Below, one piece after another: positions 27,679 through 36,390 of a DNA stretch of 64,000 nucleotides. The DNA is from Xanthomonas vasicola (GTDB taxonomy: Bacteria > Pseudomonadota > Gammaproteobacteria > Xanthomonadales > Xanthomonadaceae). Under the pieces are notes generated by a model, which did not search any database, had not been told where the DNA came from, and worked only from the letters and a program-made list of their open reading frames with translations. The position numbers and the translations under genes were made by a program. The stretch spans positions 62,001 to 126,000 of the forward strand of contig NZ_JSBW02000041.1 of assembly GCF_000772705.2 (NCBI RefSeq), in the 5' to 3' direction. Within the stretch, counting starts at the first letter, position 1. Each line of letters opens with the position of its first letter.

Positions 27679-28227
27679 ATGGCCCTTACCGCCACCGTCC
27701 GCAGGGCGGAACTTCAGATCAGCGACATGGACCGCGGCTATTACGCCAACCATTCACTGACCCTGGCCCAGCATCCTTCCGAAACCGACGAGCGCCTGAT
27801 GGTGCGGCTGCTGGCGTTCGCGCTGTTCGCCGACGACCGGCTGGAATTCGGCCGTGGCCTCAGCAACGAGGACGAGCCCGACCTGTGGCGCCGCGATTAC
27901 ACCGGCGACCCCGACCTGTGGATCGACCTCGGCCAGCCCGACGAAAGCCGCGTGCGCAAGGCCTGCAATCGGTCGCGCGAGGCGGTGGTGATCGGCTACG
28001 GCGGCCAGGCCACCGAAACCTGGTGGAAGAAGCATGCCAACGCCATGGGTCGGCACCGCAATCTGCGCGTGATCGAGCTCGACTCGCAAGCCACCGAAGC
28101 GCTCGGCGCACTGATCCAGCGCGGCATGCGCTTTGACGTGATCATTCAGGACGGCGAAGTGCAGATGCTGGCCGACCACGGCAGCGTTACCCTGACCCCG
28201 ACGGTGCGGCAAGCCCCTGCCGAATGA
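27679..28227 (+). CDS. yaeQ: YaeQ family protein
   Basis: A 182-residue protein of the YaeQ family, whose fold is related to PD-(D/E)XK nucleases although activity is unproven. Typical segments are the start MALTATVRRAELQISDMDRG, HPSETDERLMVRLLAFALFA, GDPDLWIDLGQPDESRVRKA and the later VIELDSQATEAL. In E. coli and Salmonella YaeQ was linked to suppression of RfaH loss, but its role is unclear. Its stop overlaps the next gene's start (ATGA), so it is translationally coupled to the YhiN-like flavoprotein. Confidence 0.9.
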   Translation: MALTATVRRAELQISDMDRGYYANHSLTLAQHPSETDERLMVRLLAFALFADDRLEFGRGLSNEDEPDLWRRDYTGDPDLWIDLGQPDESRVRKACNRSREAVVIGYGGQATETWWKKHANAMGRHRNLRVIELDSQATEALGALIQRGMRFDVIIQDGEVQMLADHGSVTLTPTVRQAPAE

Positions 28228-29405
28228 GCATGCGTTGCGACGTGCTGGTGATCGGTGCCGGCGCCGCCGGACTGATGAGCGCCTTCACTGCCGGCCGGCG
28301 CGGCCGCCAGGTGCTGGTGATCGACCATGCCAACAAGGTCGGCAAGAAGATCCTGATGTCCGGCGGCGGGCGCTGCAATTTCACCAACACCGGCACCACT
28401 CCCGGCAATTTCGTTTCGGCCAATCGGCACTTCTGCAAATCAGCGCTGGCACGCTACAGCCCGGCAGATTTCGTGGAGATGGTCGAACGGCATGCCATTG
28501 CCTATCACGAGAAAGAGCTGGGCCAGTTGTTCTGCGATATCTCGTCCAAGCAGATCGTACGCATGCTGCTGGACGAATGCGACGCGGCCAGTGTGCAGAT
28601 CCGCACCCAGTGCGAGGTGCTGTCGGTGCAGCGCAGCAGCGATGGATTTGACGTACAGACCAGCCAGGGCCGCGTGCAGGCGCAATCGTTGATTGTGGCA
28701 ACCGGCGGGCTGTCGATCCCGAGCATGGGCGCCAGCGGTTTTGGCTACAGCCTCGCCAAGCAATTTGGCCATGCGCTGCTGCCCACCCGAGCCGGGCTGG
28801 TGCCGCTCACGCTGAGCGGCAAGCACCAGGAACGTCTGCAGGAGCTTTCCGGGCTGGCCTTGCCAGTCGAAGCGCAGTGCAACGGGGTCAGCTTCCGCAA
28901 CTTCATGCTACTCACCCACCGCGGCGTCAGCGGCCCGGCGATCCTGCAGATCTCCTCGTATTGGCAGCCGGGCGACGACCTGCGGCTGGATTTACTCCCC
29001 GGTCACGATGCAGCGGCATGGCTGCGCGAGCAAAAGCAGCAACGCGGCGCTACCGAACTGCGCAATGTGCTGGCAGATGTGCTGCCGAAGCGATTTGCAC
29101 AACGCTTGTGCGAGCTGTGGCTGCCCGACAAGCCGGTGCGTCAGCTGGATCCGCCGCAGTTGCAGGCGGCTGCCGAGTTGCTCGGCAACTTCCCGCTGGT
29201 CGCCAGCGGTACCGAGGGCTACCGGACGGCTGAAGTCACCCTGGGTGGGGTCGATACCAATCAGGTCTCCAGTGCGAGCATGGAATCACGCTTGATGGCA
29301 GGCCTGTACTTCGTCGGCGAGGTGCTGGACGTCACCGGCTGGCTGGGCGGTTACAACTTCCAATGGGCATGGGCGTCCGGCCACGCGGCGGGGAGCGTGG
29401 CGTAA
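28224..29405 (+). CDS. NAD(P)/FAD-dependent oxidoreductase, HI0933/YhiN family
   Basis: A 393-residue flavoprotein. The N-terminal dinucleotide-binding motif is VLVIGAGAAGLMSAFTAGRR, followed by the family-specific GKKILMSGGGRCNFTNTG. A second FAD contact is VATGGLSIPSMGASGFGY, and the C-terminal FAD segment is YFVGEVLDVTGWLGGYNFQW, ending ASGHAAG. The fold and length match YhiN proteins. The reaction is not established for this family. It overlaps yaeQ by four bases. No membrane segment is seen. Confidence 0.9.
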   Translation: MSMRCDVLVIGAGAAGLMSAFTAGRRGRQVLVIDHANKVGKKILMSGGGRCNFTNTGTTPGNFVSANRHFCKSALARYSPADFVEMVERHAIAYHEKELGQLFCDISSKQIVRMLLDECDAASVQIRTQCEVLSVQRSSDGFDVQTSQGRVQAQSLIVATGGLSIPSMGASGFGYSLAKQFGHALLPTRAGLVPLTLSGKHQERLQELSGLALPVEAQCNGVSFRNFMLLTHRGVSGPAILQISSYWQPGDDLRLDLLPGHDAAAWLREQKQQRGATELRNVLADVLPKRFAQRLCELWLPDKPVRQLDPPQLQAAAELLGNFPLVASGTEGYRTAEVTLGGVDTNQVSSASMESRLMAGLYFVGEVLDVTGWLGGYNFQWAWASGHAAGSVA

Positions 29406-29629
29406 CGCCGATGGCTGGGCGTTGCTGATCGCTCACCGGTGAAGTTGCGGCAATATGCAGACGCGATAGCGGCCTGAACAGCAAGCATTCGAGCACGCTC
29501 GACCTTCTCAGCAAGGCATCTTCCACCCGTAAATCTTGCTCTACGTCTCACACTTGATGCGGCATGCTCCACACACGTGGACGCGCAAAACCCCTTCGTG
29601 TATTAAAGCCCCTCTCTAGGGAGCAGCGC

Positions 29630-31699
29630 ATGCAAAAAGGCAAAGATCTCACCCTCCGCCTGATGATCGTCGACGACAGTGTAGAGAGTGCCGAGACCAT
29701 CGTCACCGCGCTGCGTAACGGCGGCATTGCAGTGCGCCCTTGGCGGCCGCAAAACCAGGAGGAACTGGCCAGCATGCTGTCGGGCCAGATCGATCTAGCC
29801 ATCCTGGGGCAGGCGCAGCAAATCCCTATGAGCGCCCTGCAGACGCAGATCGCCGGCAGCGGCAAGGACATTCCGATCATCTTGCTGGCCGAGCAGATCG
29901 AAGAGAACGCACTGGTCGAGGCCGCTTCGCACGGCGTGCGTGCCATCGCCTTGCGCCACCGCCCCGCACACCTGCTTGCACTGGTGCGTTCGGAGTGGGA
30001 CGACCTGCAGGCCCGTCGTGGGCTGCGCCGTATCGAAGCGCAGATGCGCGAGACCGAGCGCCGCTGCGACGCACTCATCGCGTCCTCGCGCGACCCGATT
30101 GCCTACGTGCATGAAGGCATGCATATCCGCGCCAATGACGCCTATCTGGAAATGTTCGGCTTCGAATCGTTTGACGATGTCGAAGGTATTTCATTGCTGG
30201 ACATGATCGCGGCGCAATACGTCGACGAATTCAAGCAGCTGCTCAAGGCGATGTCCAAGGGCGAGCCGCCGCCGGCGCAGTACAAGCTCGACGCGCGCCG
30301 CGTGGAAGGCGACACCTTTCCGGCCACGATGGAATTTGCCACCGCCACCTACGAAGGCGAGCCGTGCATCCAGGTGGTGTTCCGGCGCCGCGAGGAATTC
30401 GACCCGGAATTGGCACGCGAAGTCGAAGGCCTGCGTCAACGCGACCAGGTCACCGGACTGCTCAATCGCCCTACTTTCATGGTGGCGCTGGAACAGGCCG
30501 TGGCGCAGGCTGGCCGCAGCGAAGGCCAGTCCGGCTTCCTGTTGATCGAGCCGGATCACTACGCCCGCATCCTGCCGGAATTCGGCCTGGATTCGGCCGA
30601 TGCGCTGATTGCCGCGCTCGCCGCGCACGTAGCCAGCGTGCTGGACGACAGCGTGGTGGCCGCGCGCTTCGGCGAGCATATTTTTGCCCTGTTGATGGAC
30701 GGCAATTACGCGCGCACGCATGCATTGGCAGAAATCGTGCGCAACGCCTTCGCGCAGCATGTCTTCAGTGTCGGCTCGCGCTCGGCCACGGTGACGGTCA
30801 GCATCGGCGGGGTGCAGATCGGCGAAAAGATCGCCAGCATCGCTCAGGTACTCAATCGTGGCACCGAAGCGGTGCGCACTACCGCCGAGCTCGGTGGCAA
30901 TGCGATCAGCATCTACGACCCGGCCGCGTCCGATCGTGCGGAAGAAGAACGGATCGAACGCTGGGTCGAGCAACTGCGCGAGGCGCTGGTCGGCGACGGC
31001 TTCCTGCTGCATTACCAGCCGGTGCTCAATCTTCAGGGCGAGCCGCTGGAGCTGTACCAGGCCTTCCTACGTCTGGAGCGCAATGGCGAAATGATGTCGC
31101 CCAACGCCTTCCTGGCGATTGCCGAAGAGCACGACCTGATCACCGAGATCGACCGCTGGGTGGTGGCGCGCGCAATCCGGCAACTGGGCGAGCGACAACG
31201 TGCCGGGCACAAAACGCACCTGCTGGTACGCGTCGGGCCGAACTCGTTTTCCGACCCGCAGATGATCGACACCATCCGCGAGCAACTGGCGGTCTACGGC
31301 GTGCCCGGTGAGCGGCTGTGGCTGCAGACGCCGGAGTCGAAGGTGTTTACGCATTTGCGTAATGCACAGCAGTTCCTGGCCGCGGTGTCGGCGATGGGCT
31401 GCAAGGTTGGGCTGGAGCAATTTGGGTCGGGCCTGGATTCGTTCCAGCTGCTGGCGCATTTCCAGCCTGCCTTTCTCAAGCTGGATCGCGGCATCACCGG
31501 CGACATCGCCTCGGCCCGGGAAAGCCAGGAGAAGATCCGTGAGATCACCTCGCGCGCGCAGCCGGCCGGCATTTTGACAGTGGCTGAATTCGTCGCCGAT
31601 GCGCAGTCGATGAGCAGCTTCTTCAGCGCCGGCGTGGACTACGTACAGGGCGACTTCGTGGCACCGACCGGGCCGTTGATGAATTACGAGTTCAGCTGA
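29630..31699 (+). CDS. fimX: FimX-like cyclic-di-GMP receptor for type IV pili (REC-PAS-GGDEF-EAL)
   Basis: A 689-residue cytosolic protein of four domains: a receiver-like domain (about 10-125), PAS (about 140-260), GGDEF (about 275-435) and EAL (about 450-685). The GGDEF motif is degenerate (RFGEHIFALLM). The EAL motif is replaced (ELYQAFLRL) and the DDFGTG loop reads LEQFGSGLDS. It should therefore bind c-di-GMP rather than make or cleave it. In Xanthomonas, FimX binds c-di-GMP and contacts a PilZ protein that in turn engages the pilus motor PilB. The start at 29630 follows AGGGAG. The length equals what I recall for FimX of X. citri. No pil gene is in this window. Confidence 0.92.
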   Translation: MQKGKDLTLRLMIVDDSVESAETIVTALRNGGIAVRPWRPQNQEELASMLSGQIDLAILGQAQQIPMSALQTQIAGSGKDIPIILLAEQIEENALVEAASHGVRAIALRHRPAHLLALVRSEWDDLQARRGLRRIEAQMRETERRCDALIASSRDPIAYVHEGMHIRANDAYLEMFGFESFDDVEGISLLDMIAAQYVDEFKQLLKAMSKGEPPPAQYKLDARRVEGDTFPATMEFATATYEGEPCIQVVFRRREEFDPELAREVEGLRQRDQVTGLLNRPTFMVALEQAVAQAGRSEGQSGFLLIEPDHYARILPEFGLDSADALIAALAAHVASVLDDSVVAARFGEHIFALLMDGNYARTHALAEIVRNAFAQHVFSVGSRSATVTVSIGGVQIGEKIASIAQVLNRGTEAVRTTAELGGNAISIYDPAASDRAEEERIERWVEQLREALVGDGFLLHYQPVLNLQGEPLELYQAFLRLERNGEMMSPNAFLAIAEEHDLITEIDRWVVARAIRQLGERQRAGHKTHLLVRVGPNSFSDPQMIDTIREQLAVYGVPGERLWLQTPESKVFTHLRNAQQFLAAVSAMGCKVGLEQFGSGLDSFQLLAHFQPAFLKLDRGITGDIASARESQEKIREITSRAQPAGILTVAEFVADAQSMSSFFSAGVDYVQGDFVAPTGPLMNYEFS

Positions 31700-31752
31700 C
31701 CGCCGGCACCGCTCCGCTAACTCCAACATCGCGCGACGACCAACTCGACAAC

Positions 31753-32631
31753 TTACATCGCAGTGCCGTTGGAAGCACGCAGCGCAGCGATGCGCTCGGT
31801 CAGCGGCGGATGGCTCAGGAACAGGCGGCGCAAGCCTTCACCAACCCCGCCGGCGATACCGAACGCCTGCACCTGCGCTGGCAAGGTGTTCTGACCATGG
31901 TTGAGCGACAGCCGCTCCAGCGCAGCGATCATCTTTCTGCGGCCTGCCAGGTGCGCGCCGCCAGCGTCGGCGCGGAATTCGCGGCGGCGCGAGAACCACA
32001 TCGCAATCATGGTCGCGAACATGCCGAACACCATCTCCAGCGCGAAAACGATGATGTAGTACGCAAAGCCGCGGCCGCTATCGCGATTGCCCGACAAAGC
32101 GCTGTCGATGATGCCGCCGACCACGCGTGCCAGCACGATGACGAAGGTATTGAGCACGCCCTGTAACAGCGCCATGGTCACCATATCGCCATTGGCAACA
32201 TGGGCAATTTCGTGGCCGAGCACCGCCTCGGCTTCATCCTGGTCCATGTTCTGCAACAGGCCGGTGGACACTGCCACCAGGGCATTGTTGCGGTTGGCGC
32301 CGGTGGCGAATGCATTGATCTCCGGGCCGTCGTACACCGCCACTTCCGGCATGCCGATGCCGGCAGCCTGGGCTTGACGGCGCACGGTCTCCAGCAACCA
32401 GCGCTCGGTCGGCGTACGCGGTTCGGTGATGACCTGCGCGCCGGTGCTGCGCTTGGCCATGAACTTGGATAGCAGCAGGGAAATAAATGAACCGCCGAAA
32501 CCGAAGATGGCGGCCATCACCAACAGACCACTCATTTGCGCGGGATTGACGCCCAGCACCGACATGATGATGCCGACGAGCATCAGCACCGCGAAGTTAG
32601 TCAGCAGGAACAGGAAAATGCGGTTAAACAT
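31753..32631 (-). CDS. htpX: Membrane protease HtpX (M48 family)
   Basis: HtpX is a heat-shock-regulated zinc protease of the inner membrane that helps remove misfolded membrane proteins. The 292-residue protein has two N-terminal membrane helices (about 5-25 and 35-55), the zinc motif [17 protein letters not shown] near residue 140, two further hydrophobic stretches, and the third-ligand region [17 protein letters not shown]. The C-terminal substrate region ends [18 protein letters not shown], which is typical. It is convergent with fimX and divergent from gluQ. Confidence 0.95.
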   Translation of the reverse strand: MFNRIFLFLLTNFAVLMLVGIIMSVLGVNPAQMSGLLVMAAIFGFGGSFISLLLSKFMAKRSTGAQVITEPRTPTERWLLETVRRQAQAAGIGMPEVAVYDGPEINAFATGANRNNALVAVSTGLLQNMDQDEAEAVLGHEIAHVANGDMVTMALLQGVLNTFVIVLARVVGGIIDSALSGNRDSGRGFAYYIIVFALEMVFGMFATMIAMWFSRRREFRADAGGAHLAGRRKMIAALERLSLNHGQNTLPAQVQAFGIAGGVGEGLRRLFLSHPPLTERIAALRASNGTAM

Positions 32632-32728
32632 GGCGCGATGGCTCCACGGATGCGGGGTGAACTGTCGCGGATCTGCGGGTGTGGCAGCTTGAAATCAAGC
32701 AAGCACCTGACCGACGATTCAGCTGCCC

Positions 32729-33628
32729 ATGCCATCGCCTTTCTATCTCGGTCGTTTCGCGCCCTCGCCTACCGGCCCCCTGCACTTCGGCTCCCTGCTC
32801 GCTGCGTTCGGCAGCTGGTTGCTGGCTCGGCATGCCGGTGGGCAGTGGTGCGTGCGCATCGAAGACATCGACCCACCGCGCGCCGAACCCGGCGCCTCCG
32901 AACGACAGCTGCGCACGCTGGCCGCGTTCGGGCTGCACTCGGATCTTCCCGTGATCCGGCAGTCCGAGCGTGACGCCGCCTACACCGCCGCCATCCACCA
33001 ACTACTGGAGAGCGGCCAGGCATTCGAGTGCAGTTGCAGCCGCGCGGACCTGGCCGGCATGAGCGGTATCCACCACGCCTGCGTCGCGCCGCTGGGCGAG
33101 CGCCGTGCGGTGCGCCTGCGGGTGCCGCCGCAATCGTTGGTCGGCTTCGACGACGCGCTACAAGGCCCGGTGCTGCAGGATGTCTATGCCGATGTGGGCG
33201 ATGTGGTGCTGCGCCGCGCCGATGGCTACTGGGCTTACCAACTGGCGGTCGTAGTAGACGATGCGGCGCAGGGCATCAGCGATGTCGTGCGCGGCGCCGA
33301 CCTGCTCGACTCCACTCCGCGCCAGATGGTGCTGCAGCGCGCACTGGGCTTGCCGCAGCCACGCTACCTGCACCTGCCGCTGATGCTGGATGGCGAAGGC
33401 CGCAAGCTGTCCAAGTCGCACGACGCACCCGCGCTGGACGATACTGACCCACTCCCGGCCCTGCATGCCGCCTGGGCCGCGCTGGGCCAGCGGCCGGACG
33501 CACTGCCGCGGCATGCGGCAGTCGAGACTATGCTGCAGCGGGCCGTGCAGCATTTTTCGCCACAACTGCTGCCGCGCCGACGCCAGCTGGACCGCGATAT
33601 CTGCGCATCCGAGCGCCAGCGTGACTAG
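32729..33628 (+). CDS. gluQ: Glutamyl-Q tRNA(Asp) synthetase
   Basis: GluQ attaches glutamate to the queuosine base at position 34 of tRNA(Asp). The 299-residue protein is a truncated glutamyl-tRNA synthetase lacking the anticodon-binding domain. The HIGH-like motif is in GRFAPSPTGPLHFGSLLAAF, the zinc site region is FECSCSRADLAGMSGIHHAC and the KMSKS-like motif is RKLSKSHDAP. GARLDSxxR-type residues appear as VRGADLLDSTPRQ. It fits with queG in the same window, which makes the queuosine that GluQ modifies. Confidence 0.93.
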   Translation: MPSPFYLGRFAPSPTGPLHFGSLLAAFGSWLLARHAGGQWCVRIEDIDPPRAEPGASERQLRTLAAFGLHSDLPVIRQSERDAAYTAAIHQLLESGQAFECSCSRADLAGMSGIHHACVAPLGERRAVRLRVPPQSLVGFDDALQGPVLQDVYADVGDVVLRRADGYWAYQLAVVVDDAAQGISDVVRGADLLDSTPRQMVLQRALGLPQPRYLHLPLMLDGEGRKLSKSHDAPALDDTDPLPALHAAWAALGQRPDALPRHAAVETMLQRAVQHFSPQLLPRRRQLDRDICASERQRD

Positions 33629-33718
33629 AATTGCGCCCCACCAGCACCGGCATCCAGGCGCGGCCGCGTCGGCACGCTCCTGGATCGCCCTCAGCCTTAC
33701 TTGTTGATTGGAGTCGTC

Positions 33719-34459
33719 ATGACATCTCGCGTCGCATTGGTCACCGGCGGCACCGGCGGTATCGGTACTGCCATCTGCAAGCGCCTGGCCGACCAGGGCC
33801 ACCGGGTCGCCAGCAACTTCCGCAATGAAGAGAAGGCGCGCGACTGGCAGCAGCGCATGCAGGCGCAGGGCTATGCGTTTGCGTTGTTTCGCGGCGATGT
33901 AGCCTCTTCCGAGCATGCGCGCGCCTTGGTGGAAGAAGTCGAAGCCTCGCTAGGGCCGATCGAGGTGCTGGTCAACAACGCCGGCATCACCCGTGACACC
34001 ACCTTCCACCGCATGACGGCCGAACAGTGGCACGAGGTCATCAACACCAACCTCAATTCCGTCTTCAACGTGACCCGCCCGGTGATCGAGGGCATGCGCA
34101 AGCGTGGTTGGGGACGGGTGATCCAGATCAGCTCGATTAACGGGCTCAAGGGTCAGTACGGCCAAGCCAACTACGCGGCAGCCAAGGCCGGCATGCACGG
34201 CTTCACCATTTCGCTGGCGCGCGAAAATGCGGCATTCGGGGTCACCGTCAACACGGTCTCGCCCGGTTATGTGGCCACCGACATGGTGATGGCGGTGCCG
34301 GAGGAAGTGCGCGCCAAAATCGTGGCCGATATCCCCACCGGGCGTCTGGGTCGCCCGGAAGAGATCGCCTACGCAGTGGCTTTCCTGGTTGCCGAAGAGG
34401 CTGCCTGGATCACCGGCTCCAATCTGGACATCAACGGCGGCCACCACATGGGCTGGTAA
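33719..34459 (+). CDS. phbB: Acetoacetyl-CoA reductase (NADPH), PhaB/PhbB type
   Basis: A 246-residue short-chain dehydrogenase that reduces acetoacetyl-CoA to 3-hydroxybutyryl-CoA in polyhydroxybutyrate synthesis. The cofactor motif is VTGGTGGIGTAICKRL, the structural motif VLVNNAGITRDTTF, and the catalytic Ser-Tyr-Lys lie in ISSINGLKGQYGQANYAAAK. The C-terminus WITGSNLDINGGHHMGW is that of PhbB rather than FabG. The start at 33719 follows GGAG. The neighbour phaR supports a polyhydroxyalkanoate context, although no synthase gene is in the window. FabG-like activity is a possible alternative. Confidence 0.88.
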   Translation: MTSRVALVTGGTGGIGTAICKRLADQGHRVASNFRNEEKARDWQQRMQAQGYAFALFRGDVASSEHARALVEEVEASLGPIEVLVNNAGITRDTTFHRMTAEQWHEVINTNLNSVFNVTRPVIEGMRKRGWGRVIQISSINGLKGQYGQANYAAAKAGMHGFTISLARENAAFGVTVNTVSPGYVATDMVMAVPEEVRAKIVADIPTGRLGRPEEIAYAVAFLVAEEAAWITGSNLDINGGHHMGW

Positions 34460-34480
34460 CGTTTGCTGCAACTTTGCGGT

Positions 34481-34512
34481 GCAGCATGGATTTACAACAA
34501 AATCCATGCTGC
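34481..34512. promoter_or_regulatory. Inverted repeat between phbB and phaR (terminator or operator)
   Basis: GCAGCATGGATT pairs perfectly over 12 bp with AATCCATGCTGC across an 8-base loop. It lies 21 bases after the phbB stop and about 107 bases before the phaR start; AACATTTTTAATG follows it. It may end the phbB transcript. PhaR regulators of other bacteria bind palindromes rich in TGC/GCA, so an autoregulatory operator is also possible. Confidence 0.6.
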
Positions 34513-34618
34513 GCAACATTTTTAATGTGTCCGCTTAAGCAAATAAGGCGTTTGGGCTGTTGCAAGCGCTGTTGCGGTGCGCCATCCTGCGCGCACTATC
34601 AGTGTGGGTGAACGTTCC

Positions 34619-35194
34619 ATGGCCGGACTTCGCATCATCAAGAAGTATCCCAATCGTCGTCTCTACGACACGGAAATCTCCAGCTACATCACCATCGAAG
34701 ATGTGCGCCAATTGATCATCGATGGCGAAGAATTCGAAGTACGCGACGCCAAGAGTGGCGAAGATCTGAGCCGTGCAGTGCTGCTGCAAATCATTGCCGA
34801 CCGCGAGCAGGACGGCGAGCCGATGCTCTCCACCCAGCTACTGAGCCAGATCATCCGGTTCTATGGCGACTCGCTGCAGGGCTTCATGGGCAACTACCTG
34901 GAGCGCAGCATGCAGGTGTTCCTGGACCAGCAGCAGCAGTTCCGCCAGCAGATGGGCAACCTGCTTGGGCAGACCCCTTGGGCGATGATGAACCAGCTGA
35001 CCGAGCGCAACCTGGAGTTCTGGCAAGAGTTCCAGCGCAACTTCGGCGCCGGTTTCGGTCGCCCGGGTGGTCCTGGCACGCCGCCGAACCCGCCCGGCGC
35101 AAACGGCCTGGGCAGCGGCCCGATGGGGACAGGCACGCACGGCACGCCCGGCAACAATCACGGCACCACCGGCAAGGCCCGCAATCGCGGCTAG
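34619..35194 (+). CDS. phaR: Polyhydroxyalkanoate synthesis regulator PhaR
   Basis: PhaR represses phasin and polyhydroxyalkanoate genes and is released when polymer granules form. The 191-residue protein has the N-terminal PHB/PHA accumulation regulator DNA-binding domain (IIKKYPNRRLYDTEISSYIT) and the following PHB_acc region (LSTQLLSQIIRFYGDSLQGF). A low-complexity tail rich in Gly, Pro and Thr runs from about residue 145. It follows phbB. In Xanthomonas such regulators also affect exopolysaccharide and virulence. The start ATG 34619 is chosen because MAGLRIIKKYPNRRLYD is the family start. Confidence 0.93.
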   Translation: MAGLRIIKKYPNRRLYDTEISSYITIEDVRQLIIDGEEFEVRDAKSGEDLSRAVLLQIIADREQDGEPMLSTQLLSQIIRFYGDSLQGFMGNYLERSMQVFLDQQQQFRQQMGNLLGQTPWAMMNQLTERNLEFWQEFQRNFGAGFGRPGGPGTPPNPPGANGLGSGPMGTGTHGTPGNNHGTTGKARNRG

Positions 35195-35199
35195 GCGCA

Positions 35200-35336
35200 A
35201 CTCACAAAACGACTGCGCCCACCGCCAGGCGGGCGTGGCCGGTGCTCGAATCGGCATGTACCGCTCCGTACACTGCGGTTCCTCCGCGCTGTCCGTGCCC
35301 GCCTGACGACTGCTCGCTACGTTTTGTAGCCGCTCT
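35200..35336 (+). repeat. Dispersed inverted-repeat-bounded element, copy B
   Basis: The second copy of the 130-145 bp element, lying between the convergent phaR and TraB/GumN-like genes. Its ends are inverted: ACAAAACGACTGCGC on the left and CGCTACGTTTTGT on the right. The next blocks, CCAGGCGGGC and GCCCGCCTG, are also inverted. The inner block GAATCGGCATGTACCGCTCC matches copy A. This copy is not in a reading frame. Confidence 0.75.
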
Positions 35337-35382
35337 AAGTCTGAAGCTGCGCCAGGAGCGTCACGCTCCCGGGTGCAGTCGA

Positions 35383-36357
35383 TCAGCGGCCGGCCTGCTT
35401 TGCGCAGACCGCGCAGATCCGCTCCACGTTGTAGCCGCGTGCACGCAGACGCTCCACTACGCCATCATTGCCCAGCAAATGCAGCGCACCGACCACCACC
35501 AGCGTGGTTCCGCTGCCTTTGCCGAGCCGCTGTTCCAGACGCGGCACCCAGCGCGCATTGCGCTCGACATTGATGTCCTGATACAGCGCCGGGTACTGGC
35601 AACGCATGTCCTCGGCCATTTGCATGGATAGCGTATGCACGTCGCCATTACGCCAGGCTGCATGCAGCTGGCGCAGTTGGTCGCTGGCATCGGCCTCGTC
35701 CAGCGATTCTTCCAGCAACTGATGCTGCTCGGTCGGCGACATGCCATCGAGCAACGCGATCTGTTCGGCGGCGCGCTCCAGGCCATCGGCCGGTTTGCCG
35801 CGTGCCTGCGCCTTTTGCATCAGGTAATGGTCCAGCCCCGCGTTCGGGTCCATGCCTTGCCGGGTCATCTCGGCCAGGCTGATCGTCAGCGCCACGAACC
35901 AGGGCTTGAGCCGCTGCAAGCTCTCCAGCGGCATCCCATACTTACGCGCGTAGGCACTCAGCGACTGCCAGGTCTTCGCATCCAGTGTGTCCTGCAGCGT
36001 GCGCCCATCGGTGCGCCGCGCGGCCTGCAACATGCGACTGGCCAGTTCGGGCGATTGCGCATCGTCAGGGGGCAACTCGAATAGCAGCCGGTCGGCCTTG
36101 CCGAAAGCCTGCATCACATCCGGGGACAGCGGGTAGTCGCTGGGCTTGAGCACGTGGAACGAGCCCAGCAGATACACGGTGCCGCCCTTGCCTTCAACCT
36201 TCCACAGCAGCGGCACCGGCGGGCCGACTGGTGTGTCGCTTGCGCCGCGCGCCCACCCCGGCACGAGCGCCCCGCTCCACAAGGTCAGACCGAGCAGCGC
36301 GCCGCTGCACCAGGCGGCAACACGTTGGCGCGTCGACGTTGTCGGTTGCGCTGTCAT
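35383..36357 (-). CDS. TraB/GumN family exported protein
   Basis: A 324-residue protein with an N-terminal export signal (RVAAWCSGALLGLTLWSGAL, then VPGWA). The TraB/GumN (TIKI-like) domain shows the family entry LLWKVEGKGGTVYLLGSFHV with its GxxH, DRLLFELPPDD with the conserved Glu, and the late motif LVVVGALHLLGNDGVVERLR with the second GxxH. TIKI proteins are metal-dependent proteases, so peptidase activity is possible but unproven. Two cysteines end the protein (ICAVCAKQAGR). AGGAA precedes ATG 36357. It is the last gene of the minus-strand block that starts at nnr. Confidence 0.88.
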   Translation of the reverse strand: MTAQPTTSTRQRVAAWCSGALLGLTLWSGALVPGWARGASDTPVGPPVPLLWKVEGKGGTVYLLGSFHVLKPSDYPLSPDVMQAFGKADRLLFELPPDDAQSPELASRMLQAARRTDGRTLQDTLDAKTWQSLSAYARKYGMPLESLQRLKPWFVALTISLAEMTRQGMDPNAGLDHYLMQKAQARGKPADGLERAAEQIALLDGMSPTEQHQLLEESLDEADASDQLRQLHAAWRNGDVHTLSMQMAEDMRCQYPALYQDINVERNARWVPRLEQRLGKGSGTTLVVVGALHLLGNDGVVERLRARGYNVERICAVCAKQAGR

Positions 36358-36390
36358 CGTGTTCCTCCGCACATATCAGCGTCGCGCATG

